DNA of 64,000 bases from Bradyrhizobium sp. WBOS07 (GCF_024585165.1 NZ_CP029008.1:5661501-5725500), one strand, 5' to 3'; shown: positions 53,021-61,452, numbered from the stretch's first letter. Translations and numbers: made by a program. The notes: generated from the sequence alone by a model not told the origin.

Positions 53021-54925
53021 ATGAGAATGGCCCATCAGCATCCGCGTTGGCCGGATCTCACGCGCTTGGAATTATCCCGCGTGCAGCGACGTGCGTGGGC
53101 TGGCGCGATTGTCTTGTTGGTCTCCTGCCTCGCCTTTGGTTCAGCTTGTCTCGCGGACAATGCGAAGAAGATCGTCATCCTTCATTCATTCGGGCGCGAT
53201 TTCAGGCCATGGGGGCAATATGCGAAGACAATTCGCGAGCAATTGGGCCGGCTATCTCCGTGGCAGCTGGACATTCAAGATCATTCCCTGGTTTCAGCGC
53301 GGTCGAGCAGTGAAAATCCCGAGCCCGCTTTCATCGCGTATTTGAAGGAGTTGAACACCGTCCGTCCCCCTGATCTGATTATTTCCATCGGGGCTCCGGC
53401 AGCAAATTTCGTCCAGCGAAACCGCAAGGCGTTGTTCCATGACATACCGATGGTGCTGACGGCCGTCGAACGTCGACGCGTGGATTTCGCGAGCTTATCC
53501 TCTGAAGACACGGTTGTTGCCGTCGCACACGACTTCCGGCGATCTTTCGAGACGATCGTCGAGCTCCTGCCCGCAACGAAAAGAATCGTCGTGATAAATG
53601 GTGCGTCACCAAACGAAAGGGTTTGGCGCGCCGAAATCCAGAAGGATGCAGATCTATTCAGCGGCAGGCTTGAGTTCATCTGGTATGACGGACTGGCGTT
53701 TGACGCAATTCTAAAGAATTGCGCATCGCTGCCGCCCGATACGGCGATCTTCTGGCATCTCATGAACATCGATGCGGCGGGTGTCGCTTACGAAGGCGAC
53801 CGGGCGCTTCAGGCACTCTATCGGGTGGCAAATGCTCCGATCTTTTCCTACGACGATGGCTTCTTTGGAGAGGAGATCGTCGGCGGTCCCATGTACTCGG
53901 TCGAGGAGATCAGCCGGCTGACTGCGGCCGTTGCCGTGCGGATCCTTGGGGGCGAGAAGCCTGCCGATGTGAGGCCCCCCGCTGTCAGATACGCTGCGCC
54001 AAAGTTCGACTGGCGCGAACTGCAACGCTGGGACATCAGCGAGCAGAATCTGCCTGCAGGCAGCCAAATCATGTTTCGGCAGCCGGCGCTCTGGGAAGCT
54101 TATCGCTGGCAGCTTGCCACGGTCGCGGCGATTATCCTGATCCAGGCCGGCCTCATCAGCGGCTTGCTGCATGAGCGGCGCCGCCGGCGGCTGGCGGAGG
54201 TCGAATCGCGGCAGCGCCTTGCCGAACTCGCCCACCTCAACCGCTACTCGGCGGTCGGCGAGCTCACGGCGTCGATCGCCCATGAGCTGAACCAACCGCT
54301 CGGCTCCATTCTGACCAACGCGGAAACGGCGGAGCTGATGTTGAGACGCGGCTCGCCCGATCTTGTCGAGATCGGCGAAATCCTCGCCGATATCAGGCGC
54401 GACGACCAGCGCGCCAGCGAAGTGATCCGTCGCTTGCGCAGCATGCTGAGGAAAGCGCCGTTCGAGCTCAGGGATATCGAGCTGAGCCAGGCCGTGCGAG
54501 AGGTGATGGGGTTTGTCCGTGACCTTGCAGCAGGGCGCAATATCGAGCTGAGCTTTTATTCGCCGACCGACACTGAACTGCACGTCAAGGGCGATCCCAT
54601 TCAGCTGCAGCAGGTGGTGCTCAATCTCATCCTCAATGCGCTGGATGCCATTTCAGAGGTTCAGACAGGCAAGCGCGAGGTCAGTGTGATCATGGCCCGC
54701 GTCGGCAACTTTGCGGAAATTCGCGTTGGCGACACGGGACCAGGTATCGCGGTTGCCGATCTCAAGAGTATTTTTGATCCGTTCTTCAGCACCAAGCCGG
54801 AGGGCATGGGCATGGGACTGGCGATCGTCCGCACGATCGTCGAGGCCCACCACGGCACGATTTCCGCGGAGAACCAGCCGTTCGGCGGGGCGCTGTTCAC
54901 GGTTCGGCTTCCGCTCGCGAGCTAG
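53021..54925 (+). CDS. Membrane sensor histidine kinase with substrate-binding-like sensor domain
   Basis: The roughly 634-residue kinase has an N-terminal TM segment (AGAIVLLVSCLAFGSACLA). A large periplasmic domain follows that resembles ABC solute-binding proteins (KKIVILHSFGRDFRPWGQYAK ... AALYRVANAPIFSYDDGF), then a second TM (LATVAAIILIQAGLISGLL). The kinase core has ASIAHELNQPLGSI with the phosphorylated histidine, LNLILNALDAI (N box), VGDTGPGIA (G1) and GMGMGLAIV (G2). Starts at 53003 (TTG), 53021 and 53027 are possible. No response-regulator gene adjoins it; the orphan FixJ/CheY-type genes at 35810 and 36573 are candidates. Confidence 0.88.
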   Translation: MRMAHQHPRWPDLTRLELSRVQRRAWAGAIVLLVSCLAFGSACLADNAKKIVILHSFGRDFRPWGQYAKTIREQLGRLSPWQLDIQDHSLVSARSSSENPEPAFIAYLKELNTVRPPDLIISIGAPAANFVQRNRKALFHDIPMVLTAVERRRVDFASLSSEDTVVAVAHDFRRSFETIVELLPATKRIVVINGASPNERVWRAEIQKDADLFSGRLEFIWYDGLAFDAILKNCASLPPDTAIFWHLMNIDAAGVAYEGDRALQALYRVANAPIFSYDDGFFGEEIVGGPMYSVEEISRLTAAVAVRILGGEKPADVRPPAVRYAAPKFDWRELQRWDISEQNLPAGSQIMFRQPALWEAYRWQLATVAAIILIQAGLISGLLHERRRRRLAEVESRQRLAELAHLNRYSAVGELTASIAHELNQPLGSILTNAETAELMLRRGSPDLVEIGEILADIRRDDQRASEVIRRLRSMLRKAPFELRDIELSQAVREVMGFVRDLAAGRNIELSFYSPTDTELHVKGDPIQLQQVVLNLILNALDAISEVQTGKREVSVIMARVGNFAEIRVGDTGPGIAVADLKSIFDPFFSTKPEGMGMGLAIVRTIVEAHHGTISAENQPFGGALFTVRLPLAS

Positions 54926-54960
54926 GATCCCGCGTTGCAGCAGACAACACGCGCGTTTCG

Positions 54961-54974
54961 TTGATTTTTGTCAA
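54961..54974 (+). promoter_or_regulatory. FNR/FixK box TTGATTTTTGTCAA
   Basis: The half-sites are intact. At -41.5 it would start transcription near 55009, 20 nt before the DUF3300 gene. Confidence 0.8.
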
Positions 54975-55028
54975 TGAACGTCGCGCTCTCGATCTCATGG
55001 TCTCGGCTGGATTGAAAGGGAGGATGCG

Positions 55029-56759
55029 ATGATCCGCTGCGGCAAGACGTTGATGGCGCTTGCGCTGTTGCTGGGCACGCCGGTTTGCGTGTCCGCCCAG
55101 ACGACCGACAAGCCGGTCGCGGCCGCCCCCCAGGCGCAGCCGGCGAATCCTGCCGCGCCGACGGCCGAGCTTCTGAAGCCCGAACAGCTGGAGGCTCTGG
55201 TCGCGTCGATCGCGCTCTATCCGGACGAGCTGCTCGCCAACGTGCTGGCCGCCTCGACCTATCCGCTGGAGATCGTGCAGGCCGACCGCTGGCTGAAGGA
55301 GCGCAAGACTCTCAAAGGCGATGCGCTGAAGACGGAGGTGGACAAGCAGGGCTGGGACGACAGCGTCAAGGCACTGGCCAGCACCGCCGATGTCCTGACC
55401 ATGATGAGCGATCAGCTCGACTGGACCAAGAAGCTCGGCGATGCCTTTCTGGCGCAGCAGCCCGACGTGATGGACGCGATCCAGCGCCTTCGCACGAAGG
55501 CTTACGACAACAAGAAGCTGGTGACCACCAAGCAGCAGAAGGTCAGCGTCCAGTCTCAGGAAGGCAAGCAGGTCGTCGTGATCCAGCAGGCAGATCCTGC
55601 AGCGATGTACGTGCCGTATTACGATCCGGCCACTGTCTATGGCAGCTGGCCCTATGCGGAGTACCCGCCATACTACTGGGGCTACCCATCCTATATCGGT
55701 GCAGGAGTGGTCGCGGCCGGCATCGCGTTCGGCACGGCTTGGGCGGTCGGACGCTGGGGCAATTACTGGGGCGGGGGCTGCAACTGGGGCAACCGTAACG
55801 TCTACGTCAATCATCGCACCACTAATATTGGCAATGGCTGGCAGCATAATCCAGCGCATCGGCAAGGGGTGCGCTACAGCAACACCAATGTTCAACAGCG
55901 CTTCGGCAACAACAACTTGAAGGCTGGCGCATCGGACCGGATGGACTTCCGCGGTCGTGACGGCAGCCAGGTGCTGCGTCCTGATCAAGGTGCGGGAGAC
56001 CGGGCGGGGGATCGCGCAGGCGACCGCGCTGGCGATCGCGCTGGCGATCGGGCAGGTGATCGCGGCGGAGCTGGAGACCGCGCTGGCGACCGGGCCGGAG
56101 ATCGAGCGGGTGACCGGGCCGGCGATCGGGGCGATCGTGCGGGTGCTGCCGATCGCGCCAAGGGCGGTGCCAAAGGTGGTGCAAAGGATGGTGCAAAGGG
56201 CGGTGGTGACCGAGCCAAGGCAGCTGCCAAGGGCGGCGGTGATCGCGCCAAGGCCGCGAACCGCGGTGGCGGCAGTGCAGCCAACCGTAGCGCGGGCGGC
56301 AATCGCGGTGGCGCGATGAATGTTTCGTCAGGTCGCTCCGCGGCCGCAGCATCGGCGCGCGGCCGATCCAGCATGGCGAGCATGCCGCGCGGCGGTGGCG
56401 GCGGTCCGAGCATTGCCGGCCGAGGTGGTGGAGGCGGAATGGCGATGCGCGGCGGTGGCGGCGGCTTCCGCGGCGGGGGCGGTGGCGGTCGGCGCTCGGA
56501 TATCGCGCTGAAGCACGACATCGTCCTGCTCGGCCACCTCGCCAACGGGCTCGGCTACTATCGCTTCAGCTATATCGGCAGCGACAAGGCCTATGTCGGC
56601 GTGATGGCGCAGGAGGTCGAGCAGGTGATGCCCGACGCAGTGGCGCGCGGCAGCGACGGCTATCTACGCGTCTATTATGAGAAGCTTGGCCTGACATTCG
56701 GCACTTACCGGGATTGGCTCGCCGGCGGCGCGAAGCTCCCTGCGGAGGTGATGCCATGA
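55029..56759 (+). CDS. DUF3300 exported protein with GDRA repeats and C-terminal S74-like domain
   Basis: The 576-residue product has a signal peptide and a DUF3300 domain (about 45-240; LLANVLAASTYPLEIVQADRWL, YVPYYDPATVYG). A low-complexity region follows with about ten GDRA units, then AKGGG and Gly-rich stretches. The last 90 residues match the peptidase S74 intramolecular chaperone: RRSDIALKHDIVLL with Ser490, Asp491 and Lys495 in the autocleavage spacing, then GVMAQEVEQVMPDAV and LRVYYEKLGL. Its stop overlaps the DUF2950 gene (ATGA). A repeat-rich secreted protein that cleaves itself is the plain reading; its role is unknown. Confidence 0.85.
   Translation: MIRCGKTLMALALLLGTPVCVSAQTTDKPVAAAPQAQPANPAAPTAELLKPEQLEALVASIALYPDELLANVLAASTYPLEIVQADRWLKERKTLKGDALKTEVDKQGWDDSVKALASTADVLTMMSDQLDWTKKLGDAFLAQQPDVMDAIQRLRTKAYDNKKLVTTKQQKVSVQSQEGKQVVVIQQADPAAMYVPYYDPATVYGSWPYAEYPPYYWGYPSYIGAGVVAAGIAFGTAWAVGRWGNYWGGGCNWGNRNVYVNHRTTNIGNGWQHNPAHRQGVRYSNTNVQQRFGNNNLKAGASDRMDFRGRDGSQVLRPDQGAGDRAGDRAGDRAGDRAGDRAGDRGGAGDRAGDRAGDRAGDRAGDRGDRAGAADRAKGGAKGGAKDGAKGGGDRAKAAAKGGGDRAKAANRGGGSAANRSAGGNRGGAMNVSSGRSAAAASARGRSSMASMPRGGGGGPSIAGRGGGGGMAMRGGGGGFRGGGGGGRRSDIALKHDIVLLGHLANGLGYYRFSYIGSDKAYVGVMAQEVEQVMPDAVARGSDGYLRVYYEKLGLTFGTYRDWLAGGAKLPAEVMP
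55995..56144 (+). repeat. GDRA-coding repeat tract inside the DUF3300 gene
   Basis: About ten near-identical 12-base units (for example GGCGATCGCGCT) encode Gly-Asp-Arg-Ala. Codons vary between units (GAC/GAT, CGC/CGG, GCG/GCA/GCT), so the repeat is kept at protein level and is not a recent slippage product. Confidence 0.85.
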
Positions 56760-57670
56760 TCAGTCTGAAATCGCTTCGGCGCGCGGTGTTGCCGGGCATG
56801 CTCATGCTTGCGCTGCTTGGCTCGAGGGCGGAGGCCCAGCAATCCTACAAGACGCCGGAGGACGCGGCCGCAGCACTTGCCGCCGCGGTCAAGAGCGGGC
56901 CTCGCGATATCCTGAAAGTGCTCGGCAGGGCAGCCGAGGATATCGTCTTCTCCGGCGACGAGATCGCCGACAACGATATCCGCCAACGTTTCACCTCGAT
57001 ATACGACACCAAGCACGGCATCAAGGCTGAGGGCAACAAGAGCGCGACACTCATCTTGGGACCCGACGATTTTCCGTTCCCGATCCCGCTCGTCAACACC
57101 AAGGCTGGTTGGGAATTCGATACCGACGAGGGACGCATCGAGGTGCTTCGCCGTCGCATTGGACGTAACGAGCTCGACGCAATCCAGACCGCGCTCGCGT
57201 TCGTCGACGCGCAGAACGAATATGCAGACAAGGACCGCGGCGAGGGGGTCGGCGTCTATGCACAGCGCATCGTCTCCTCGCCCGGCAAGAAAGATGGCTT
57301 GTTCTGGCGCGACGACAGCGACCCGAGCCCGCTCGGAGCACTGGCCGCGCAGGCCTCGAGGGAGGGCTACAAAGCCGGCGAGGGTATGACGCCCTATCAC
57401 GGCTATTACTTCCGCATTCTCAAGGCGCAGGGACCAGATGCCCCCGGCGGCGCCATGAACTACGTTGTCAAAGGCAAGATGATCGGCGGCTTCGCGCTGA
57501 TTGCCTGGCCGGCCGAGTACGGCAATTCCGGCGTGATGACCTTCCTGGTCAACCATGCCGGCGTGGTCTACCAGAAGGATCTCGGCACACGCACCGACTT
57601 CGTGGCCAAGCGCCTCACGCTGTTTGATCCCGACCAGACCTGGAAGAAGGTCGATGCCGCGAAGCCGTGA
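56756..57670 (+). CDS. DUF2950 exported protein
   Basis: The 304-residue product has a signal peptide (LPGMLMLALLGSRAEA). DUF2950 landmarks follow: QQSYKTPEDAAAALAAAVKSG, GRNELDAIQTALAFVDAQNEYAD, GVYAQRIVSSPGKKDGLFWR and MTPYHGYYFRILKAQG. DUF2950 genes often neighbour DUF3300 genes, and here the ATG at 56756 overlaps the DUF3300 stop. The function is unknown; an envelope or secreted role with the S74-bearing partner is inference. Confidence 0.88.
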   Translation: MISLKSLRRAVLPGMLMLALLGSRAEAQQSYKTPEDAAAALAAAVKSGPRDILKVLGRAAEDIVFSGDEIADNDIRQRFTSIYDTKHGIKAEGNKSATLILGPDDFPFPIPLVNTKAGWEFDTDEGRIEVLRRRIGRNELDAIQTALAFVDAQNEYADKDRGEGVGVYAQRIVSSPGKKDGLFWRDDSDPSPLGALAAQASREGYKAGEGMTPYHGYYFRILKAQGPDAPGGAMNYVVKGKMIGGFALIAWPAEYGNSGVMTFLVNHAGVVYQKDLGTRTDFVAKRLTLFDPDQTWKKVDAAKP

Positions 57671-57671
57671 G

Positions 57672-58118
57672 ATGACCGGCGCCATGCTGCGCTTGATCGG
57701 CCGCCTTGTCGCGATCGTGCTGCTCGCTGTCACGGTTCCGGCCGCTCCCTCGCTTGCCCAAGCCGCCGGCCATGTCCGGGTCAAGATCGTGAAGGCGGGC
57801 CTGCTGGTGGGCGGTGGTGCAGGCACCGGCGTATTGAGCTATCGCGGCCGCAGCTATCCCTTTCGCGTCACCGGCATAAGCCTCGGCATCACCGCCGGCG
57901 CCACGGCCGGCCGGCTGGAAGGCTGGGCCTCCGGCATCAGAGACGTCCGCGACTTCGCGGGCACCTATAGTTCGGTTGGCGGTGGTGGCGCTCTCGTTGG
58001 CGGCGTGGGTGGTGTCCACCTGCGAAACGACAATGGCGTCGTGATGATCTTGCAAGGCCCCAAGGCGGGGTTGGAGATGGCCGCCAACCTCAGTGCGATT
58101 GTGATTTCGCTGAAGTGA
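57672..58118 (+). CDS. Small exported Gly-rich protein (paralogue of 49345)
   Basis: The 148-residue product has a signal peptide (LVAIVLLAVTVPAAPSLAQA). Its body matches the protein at 49345: GLLVGGGAGTGVLSYRGRSYPF, a Gly-rich centre, and a C-terminal hydrophobic stretch ending IVISLK. An ATG at 57684 is an alternative start. It follows DUF2950 by 1 base and so belongs to the same transcript. The two paralogues end two different FNR-linked operons. Confidence 0.8.
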   Translation: MTGAMLRLIGRLVAIVLLAVTVPAAPSLAQAAGHVRVKIVKAGLLVGGGAGTGVLSYRGRSYPFRVTGISLGITAGATAGRLEGWASGIRDVRDFAGTYSSVGGGGALVGGVGGVHLRNDNGVVMILQGPKAGLEMAANLSAIVISLK

Positions 58119-58340
58119 GCGACCGTCTACTGGCTGAGTGATCGCGCTTGCTCCGTGCCGCCGAGCGCCGCTTCCGTAGAGTTGCAGCGAAAGGCTGCTT
58201 TCGATCCGCTTGGTGCCGGCCGGCAGCCTGCGCTGCGCGTCGAACCCTTCATCGCCAAACGGTTCCTCGATGCTGAACTCGGCCGCCGCAGACAGGGAAA
58301 ATGAGACAATAGATCAGCCCCGACGAGACGTCTCCGTGCG

Positions 58341-58354
58341 TTGATTTACGTCAA
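58341..58354 (+). promoter_or_regulatory. FNR/FixK box TTGATTTACGTCAA
   Basis: The half-sites are intact. At -41.5 it would start transcription near 58389, 26 nt before the small exported protein gene at 58415. Confidence 0.8.
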
Positions 58355-58414
58355 CGCGCGGGGCTTCGCGGTTATGGACTGATGTGTCTCTCTGGGGCGC
58401 TTCGGGAGAACAAG

Positions 58415-58606
58415 ATGCGAAAATATGCCATGTTTGCCGCCGTCGCGGCGATCGTAGCGGTCGGTGCGCTGGCACCAACGAGCGCGGAGGCGGGCTGCTA
58501 TCGTCTGGGCGAGACCGGATACCATTGGTATCGGTCCTGCTGGGGCCCGCACTGGATCTATCCTCACCGTCGCGTCTGCCGGCGCGGTCATTGCTGGTAT
58601 CGCTGA
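58415..58606 (+). CDS. Small exported Cys/Trp/Tyr-rich protein
   Basis: The 63-residue product has a signal peptide (AMFAAVAAIVAVGALAPTSAEA). A mature part of about 38 residues follows, with four cysteines and many Trp, Tyr, His and Arg residues (GYHWYRSCWGPHW). The cysteines could form disulphides or bind metal. The ATG at 58415 has GGGAGAAC upstream, and an FNR box sits at the right distance. No family is recognised. Confidence 0.7.
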   Translation: MRKYAMFAAVAAIVAVGALAPTSAEAGCYRLGETGYHWYRSCWGPHWIYPHRRVCRRGHCWYR

Positions 58607-58661
58607 AACATCGCTCCCGCAGCATGAGTGGGTCGGGCGATCGGTCTCGTGGGTCGCACGA

Positions 58662-59198
58662 TTATCTCATCTTTGACCTCGTCTTGATCGTCGCGCCGTC
58701 GACCGTGAAGGAGCCATATCCGCGGTGATGAAGCGTCTTGGCGTTCTTCCGGGCAGGGTCGATCCATGCGCGCAGGACCTCGAGAACGAACAGATTGTAG
58801 CGCGGGACCATGCTCGTGTCCGTCACGCGACATTCGAGATTGCAGAAGCATTCCTTGATCAAGGGCGCGCCGACCAGGGTCGCCGGGAGTGCAGTGAGTC
58901 CGAAGCGCTTGAACTTGTCGCGGTTGCGGCCCGAGCAATTGCCTATCCTGGCGACCGTGTCAGCCAGGTTGCGCGGCGGAACCGCGATCACGGCTTCTCC
59001 AGTTGCGCGGAGAGCGGCGAAGCTGAAATTGGCTTCGCTGACGATGCAAGCAATGAGCGGCGGTTCGAACTCCACCATCATGTGCCAGGACATGGTCATG
59101 ACGTTGGGATGCCCGCGGCTGGCCGTTATCAGCAGAACGACAGGGCCCGGCTCGATCAGCTGGTAGACCTTTGAAAGCGCGCGTTGGCGAAAGACCAT
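58662..59198 (-). CDS. Flavin reductase-like FMN-binding protein
   Basis: The 178-residue product is a flavin reductase-like split-barrel protein: PGPVVLLITASRGHPNVMTMSWHMMVEFEPPLIAC near the N-terminus, then TGEAVIAVPPRNLADTVARIGNCSGRNRDKF and ALPATLVGAPLIKECFCNLEC. Such proteins reduce or carry FMN for a partner oxygenase or act as NAD(P)H:flavin oxidoreductases. No partner is nearby. It starts the minus-strand part of this stress block, and no FNR box is visible upstream. Confidence 0.85.
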   Translation of the reverse strand: MVFRQRALSKVYQLIEPGPVVLLITASRGHPNVMTMSWHMMVEFEPPLIACIVSEANFSFAALRATGEAVIAVPPRNLADTVARIGNCSGRNRDKFKRFGLTALPATLVGAPLIKECFCNLECRVTDTSMVPRYNLFVLEVLRAWIDPARKNAKTLHHRGYGSFTVDGATIKTRSKMR

Positions 59199-59258
59199 TC
59201 GACCACGACCGTTCGATGGGGCTCGGAACCCTTGCGCGGTTCTGCGACGGATGCCGCT

Positions 59259-59687
59259 CTAGGGGACAACAACCACGGCGCAGGGAGCGAGACTGACGAG
59301 CTTTTGGGAAACGCTGCCGAGCAACAGGCCGGTCAATTGGCCGCGTCCGCGCCGACCCACGACGATCATCGTGCTCGACGTCTGTGCCGCCAGATCGATC
59401 AGGGATTGGGTGACGTCACCCCAACACGTCCGAACCTCAATCCGGGGCGGGCCGATTTCGCACGCACGAGCCTCCGCGGCCTTGAGGGTCTGCCCCGTCA
59501 AGGCCTCCAAGAGGTCACCGGCGGTGGCTCCGTTGTGCGGAAGTCGCCGAGCCTCTTCTTCCAAAAGCCGATCAGCAACTGTTACGATTAGAAGATTGCA
59601 TGCCAACGCCTTGGCAAGTTTCGCCGCCACATCGATCGCGCGGCGCGCGCCGTCCGATCCGTCCGTCGCCACCATGATGTTCGTCAT
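59259..59687 (-). CDS. Universal stress protein (UspA family)
   Basis: The 142-residue product has the Usp fold, with MVATDGSDGARRAIDVAAKLA at the N-terminus and the ATP-binding pattern GRRGRGQLTGLLLGSVSQKL (G-2X-G-9X-G-S). It is probably ATP binding and responds to stress or anaerobiosis. It lies 21 bases after the PEBP gene on the same strand, so the run 61279 to 59259 may be one transcript. Confidence 0.92.
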   Translation of the reverse strand: MTNIMVATDGSDGARRAIDVAAKLAKALACNLLIVTVADRLLEEEARRLPHNGATAGDLLEALTGQTLKAAEARACEIGPPRIEVRTCWGDVTQSLIDLAAQTSSTMIVVGRRGRGQLTGLLLGSVSQKLVSLAPCAVVVVP

Positions 59688-59708
59688 GAGCAGGATCCCG
59701 CGGCGTTG

Positions 59709-60158
59709 TTATCTGTGATACGTGCCGGTGAGAGTGGCTTCGGCAAGGGCGAGCTTGCGCGCCTCGCGTTCGACGTCGACGCATGATGCATTCGCCGGGA
59801 CACGAAGATGGTCCGTGGAGAGGGCAAGGAGCCGAAAGCGATAATGGTGGACGCCGTGGCCGGGCGGCGGACATGGCCCGCCATAGCCAACCTTCCGGAA
59901 ATCGTTGGTGGCCTGCTTCAGCCTCGTGTTCTGAGCTGCGTTGTCCACGAGGCCGCTTTGGTCAGGCGAAATACCGTAGACCGCCCAATGGTGCCAAGTG
60001 CCGGCGGGCGCGTCGGGATCATCGCAGAGCAGCACGAAACTGCGGGTTCCCTCGGGCGCATCGGACCATTGCAGGGGCGGGGACAGGTTTTCGCCGTCGC
60101 AGGTGAAGCGCCGCGGAATAGCCGATCGGTCGGCGAAGGCGCTGGACCGGAGCTGCAT
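59709..60158 (-). CDS. YbhB/YbcL-family (PEBP-like) protein
   Basis: The 149-residue product is a phosphatidylethanolamine-binding-like protein: FTCDGENLSPPLQWSDAPEG, SFVLLCDDPDAPAGTWHHWAVYGI, YGGPCPPPGHGVHHYRF. These hold the ligand-pocket residues DPDAP and GPCPPPGHG-x-H. There is no signal peptide. The function in bacteria is unclear. It lies between the hydrolase gene at 60168 and the Usp gene, with spacings of 9 and 21 bases. Confidence 0.92.
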   Translation of the reverse strand: MQLRSSAFADRSAIPRRFTCDGENLSPPLQWSDAPEGTRSFVLLCDDPDAPAGTWHHWAVYGISPDQSGLVDNAAQNTRLKQATNDFRKVGYGGPCPPPGHGVHHYRFRLLALSTDHLRVPANASCVDVEREARKLALAEATLTGTYHR

Positions 60159-60167
60159 GGCTTTCTC

Positions 60168-60833
60168 CTAGCTCGCGGCACGGACTGACGTCGGCGCCTG
60201 CAGATATCGCTCAAACCATCGGCTGGCATGCTCGATGACGGCGTCCATGGCGCCCGGCTCGGGAAACAGATGCGTTGCACCGGGAATGATTTCCAGCGCC
60301 GTCAGCCCGCCAAGCCAGCTGCGCGCCTCCTCATTGAGCTCGATCACGCCAACATCGGCGCCGCCGACGATCAACAGGGTCGGCGCGCGGACGTGGGGCA
60401 GGGCTTCGCCGGCCAAATCCGGACGTCCGCCACGTGAGACCACTGCGGCAATTCGGTCAGGCAATTGAGCCGCCGCGATGAGGGCGGCCGCCGCGCCGGT
60501 ACTGGCGCCGAACAATCCGATGGGGAGGCAGGCAACCGCAGGTTTAAGGCCTTGAAGCCAGTCGACGGCCGCGACCAGCCGTTTTCCAAGCATTCCGACA
60601 TTGAAGACGTTGGCGCGGTCATGCTCCTCCTGCGGCGTGAGAAGATCAAACAGCAGCGTCGCGAAGCGGCGTGCGTTCAGCTCCTGCGCGACCGCGATAT
60701 TCCGGACGCTGAATCGGCTCGAACCGCTGCCATGGGCAAACGCAACCAGGCCACGGGGATTGTCCGGCAGCGTCAGCATTCCCGCCAGTCCTAGCGGCGG
60801 AATGATGACCTCGAGCGATTGATCACGTTTCAC
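60168..60833 (-). CDS. Dienelactone-hydrolase-like alpha/beta hydrolase
   Basis: The 221-residue product has an oxyanion loop LVAFAHGSGSSRFS, the nucleophile elbow GLFGASTGAA, an acid after LLIVGGADVGVI and the histidine in PGATHLFPEPG. I start at the GTG at 60833 because GGAGGCGG precedes it and the frame beyond it runs through the DUF2267 end. It belongs to the same run as the PEBP and Usp genes. Such proteins often sit beside phosphoribosyltransferase or stress genes; the substrate is unknown. Confidence 0.85.
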   Translation of the reverse strand: MKRDQSLEVIIPPLGLAGMLTLPDNPRGLVAFAHGSGSSRFSVRNIAVAQELNARRFATLLFDLLTPQEEHDRANVFNVGMLGKRLVAAVDWLQGLKPAVACLPIGLFGASTGAAAALIAAAQLPDRIAAVVSRGGRPDLAGEALPHVRAPTLLIVGGADVGVIELNEEARSWLGGLTALEIIPGATHLFPEPGAMDAVIEHASRWFERYLQAPTSVRAAS

Positions 60834-60850
60834 GAACCGCCTCCGTCTGG

Positions 60851-61279
60851 TCAGCCCTGGAGGTTTCTGAGCGGCGCCGGAAGATGGGACATCAACTTCT
60901 CGAATTCGCCGGGATCGAGCTTTTCCCACAGTACTTCGTAAACGGCGCGGGCTGCGGCGAGCGCACTCACTGGGAACTGCGGCGGAAGCTCCCTGGCGAC
61001 ATGTGCCTCAAACTCCTCGATATGCCGTTCCCTTGTCGGCGTTGCCGCCATATGCCAGCCTTCGTAGTAGAAGCCGCGCACCACGATCGGCAGCTGCGCC
61101 CCGAGCTTGACGGCGACCTCCGGCGGCATGCGATCACGCAACGCATGCAGGACGGCACGCAATGCATTGTAGGCTTGATGACGGTTCTCCAGGGCCAGCT
61201 GCTCGTCGATGGCCTTGAGCCAAACGTTCGTTTCCTGGACCGAATGATCCAACGCAGTCACACCCGTGGACGTGCTCAT
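60851..61279 (-). CDS. DUF2267 protein
   Basis: The 142-residue product matches DUF2267: ETNVWLKAIDEQL near the N-terminus, HQAYNALRAVLHALRDRMPPEVAVKLGAQLPIVVRGFYYEGWH in the middle, and a C-terminal ELPPQFPVSALAAARAVYEVLWEKLDPGEFEKLM. This is a helical soluble protein of unknown function. It is the first gene of the minus-strand run to 59259, and a relaxed FixK-type site lies at 61340-61353. Confidence 0.9.
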   Translation of the reverse strand: MSTSTGVTALDHSVQETNVWLKAIDEQLALENRHQAYNALRAVLHALRDRMPPEVAVKLGAQLPIVVRGFYYEGWHMAATPTRERHIEEFEAHVARELPPQFPVSALAAARAVYEVLWEKLDPGEFEKLMSHLPAPLRNLQG

Positions 61280-61339
61280 GATGTTGCTCCCGGATCAGAG
61301 GCAGAGCGTAAATTATTCACAGGCTCGGGCCGGGCTGCT

Positions 61340-61353
61340 TTGACGTGCCGCAA
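61340..61353. promoter_or_regulatory. Relaxed FixK-type site TTGACGTGCCGCAA
   Basis: TTGA and GCAA half-sites are present with the FixK spacing. It lies between DUF2267 (start 61279; predicted transcript near 61305) and the HPF-like gene (start 61453). It is weaker than the perfect sites. Confidence 0.45.
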
Positions 61354-61452
61354 AGTTCCCACGGTGAATCGCCGGTTGGATCGGTTGATCTCGCGCAAAG
61401 CCATGGGCGCGCCGTGTGCTCAGATCGACCGCCTGATAGGGAGGAGCGAACC

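Noticed and set aside
58119..58414. Minus-strand coding look between 58127 and 58312
   Set aside because: One frame is open and not low-complexity, but no homology or start signal is seen; I leave it as non-coding.
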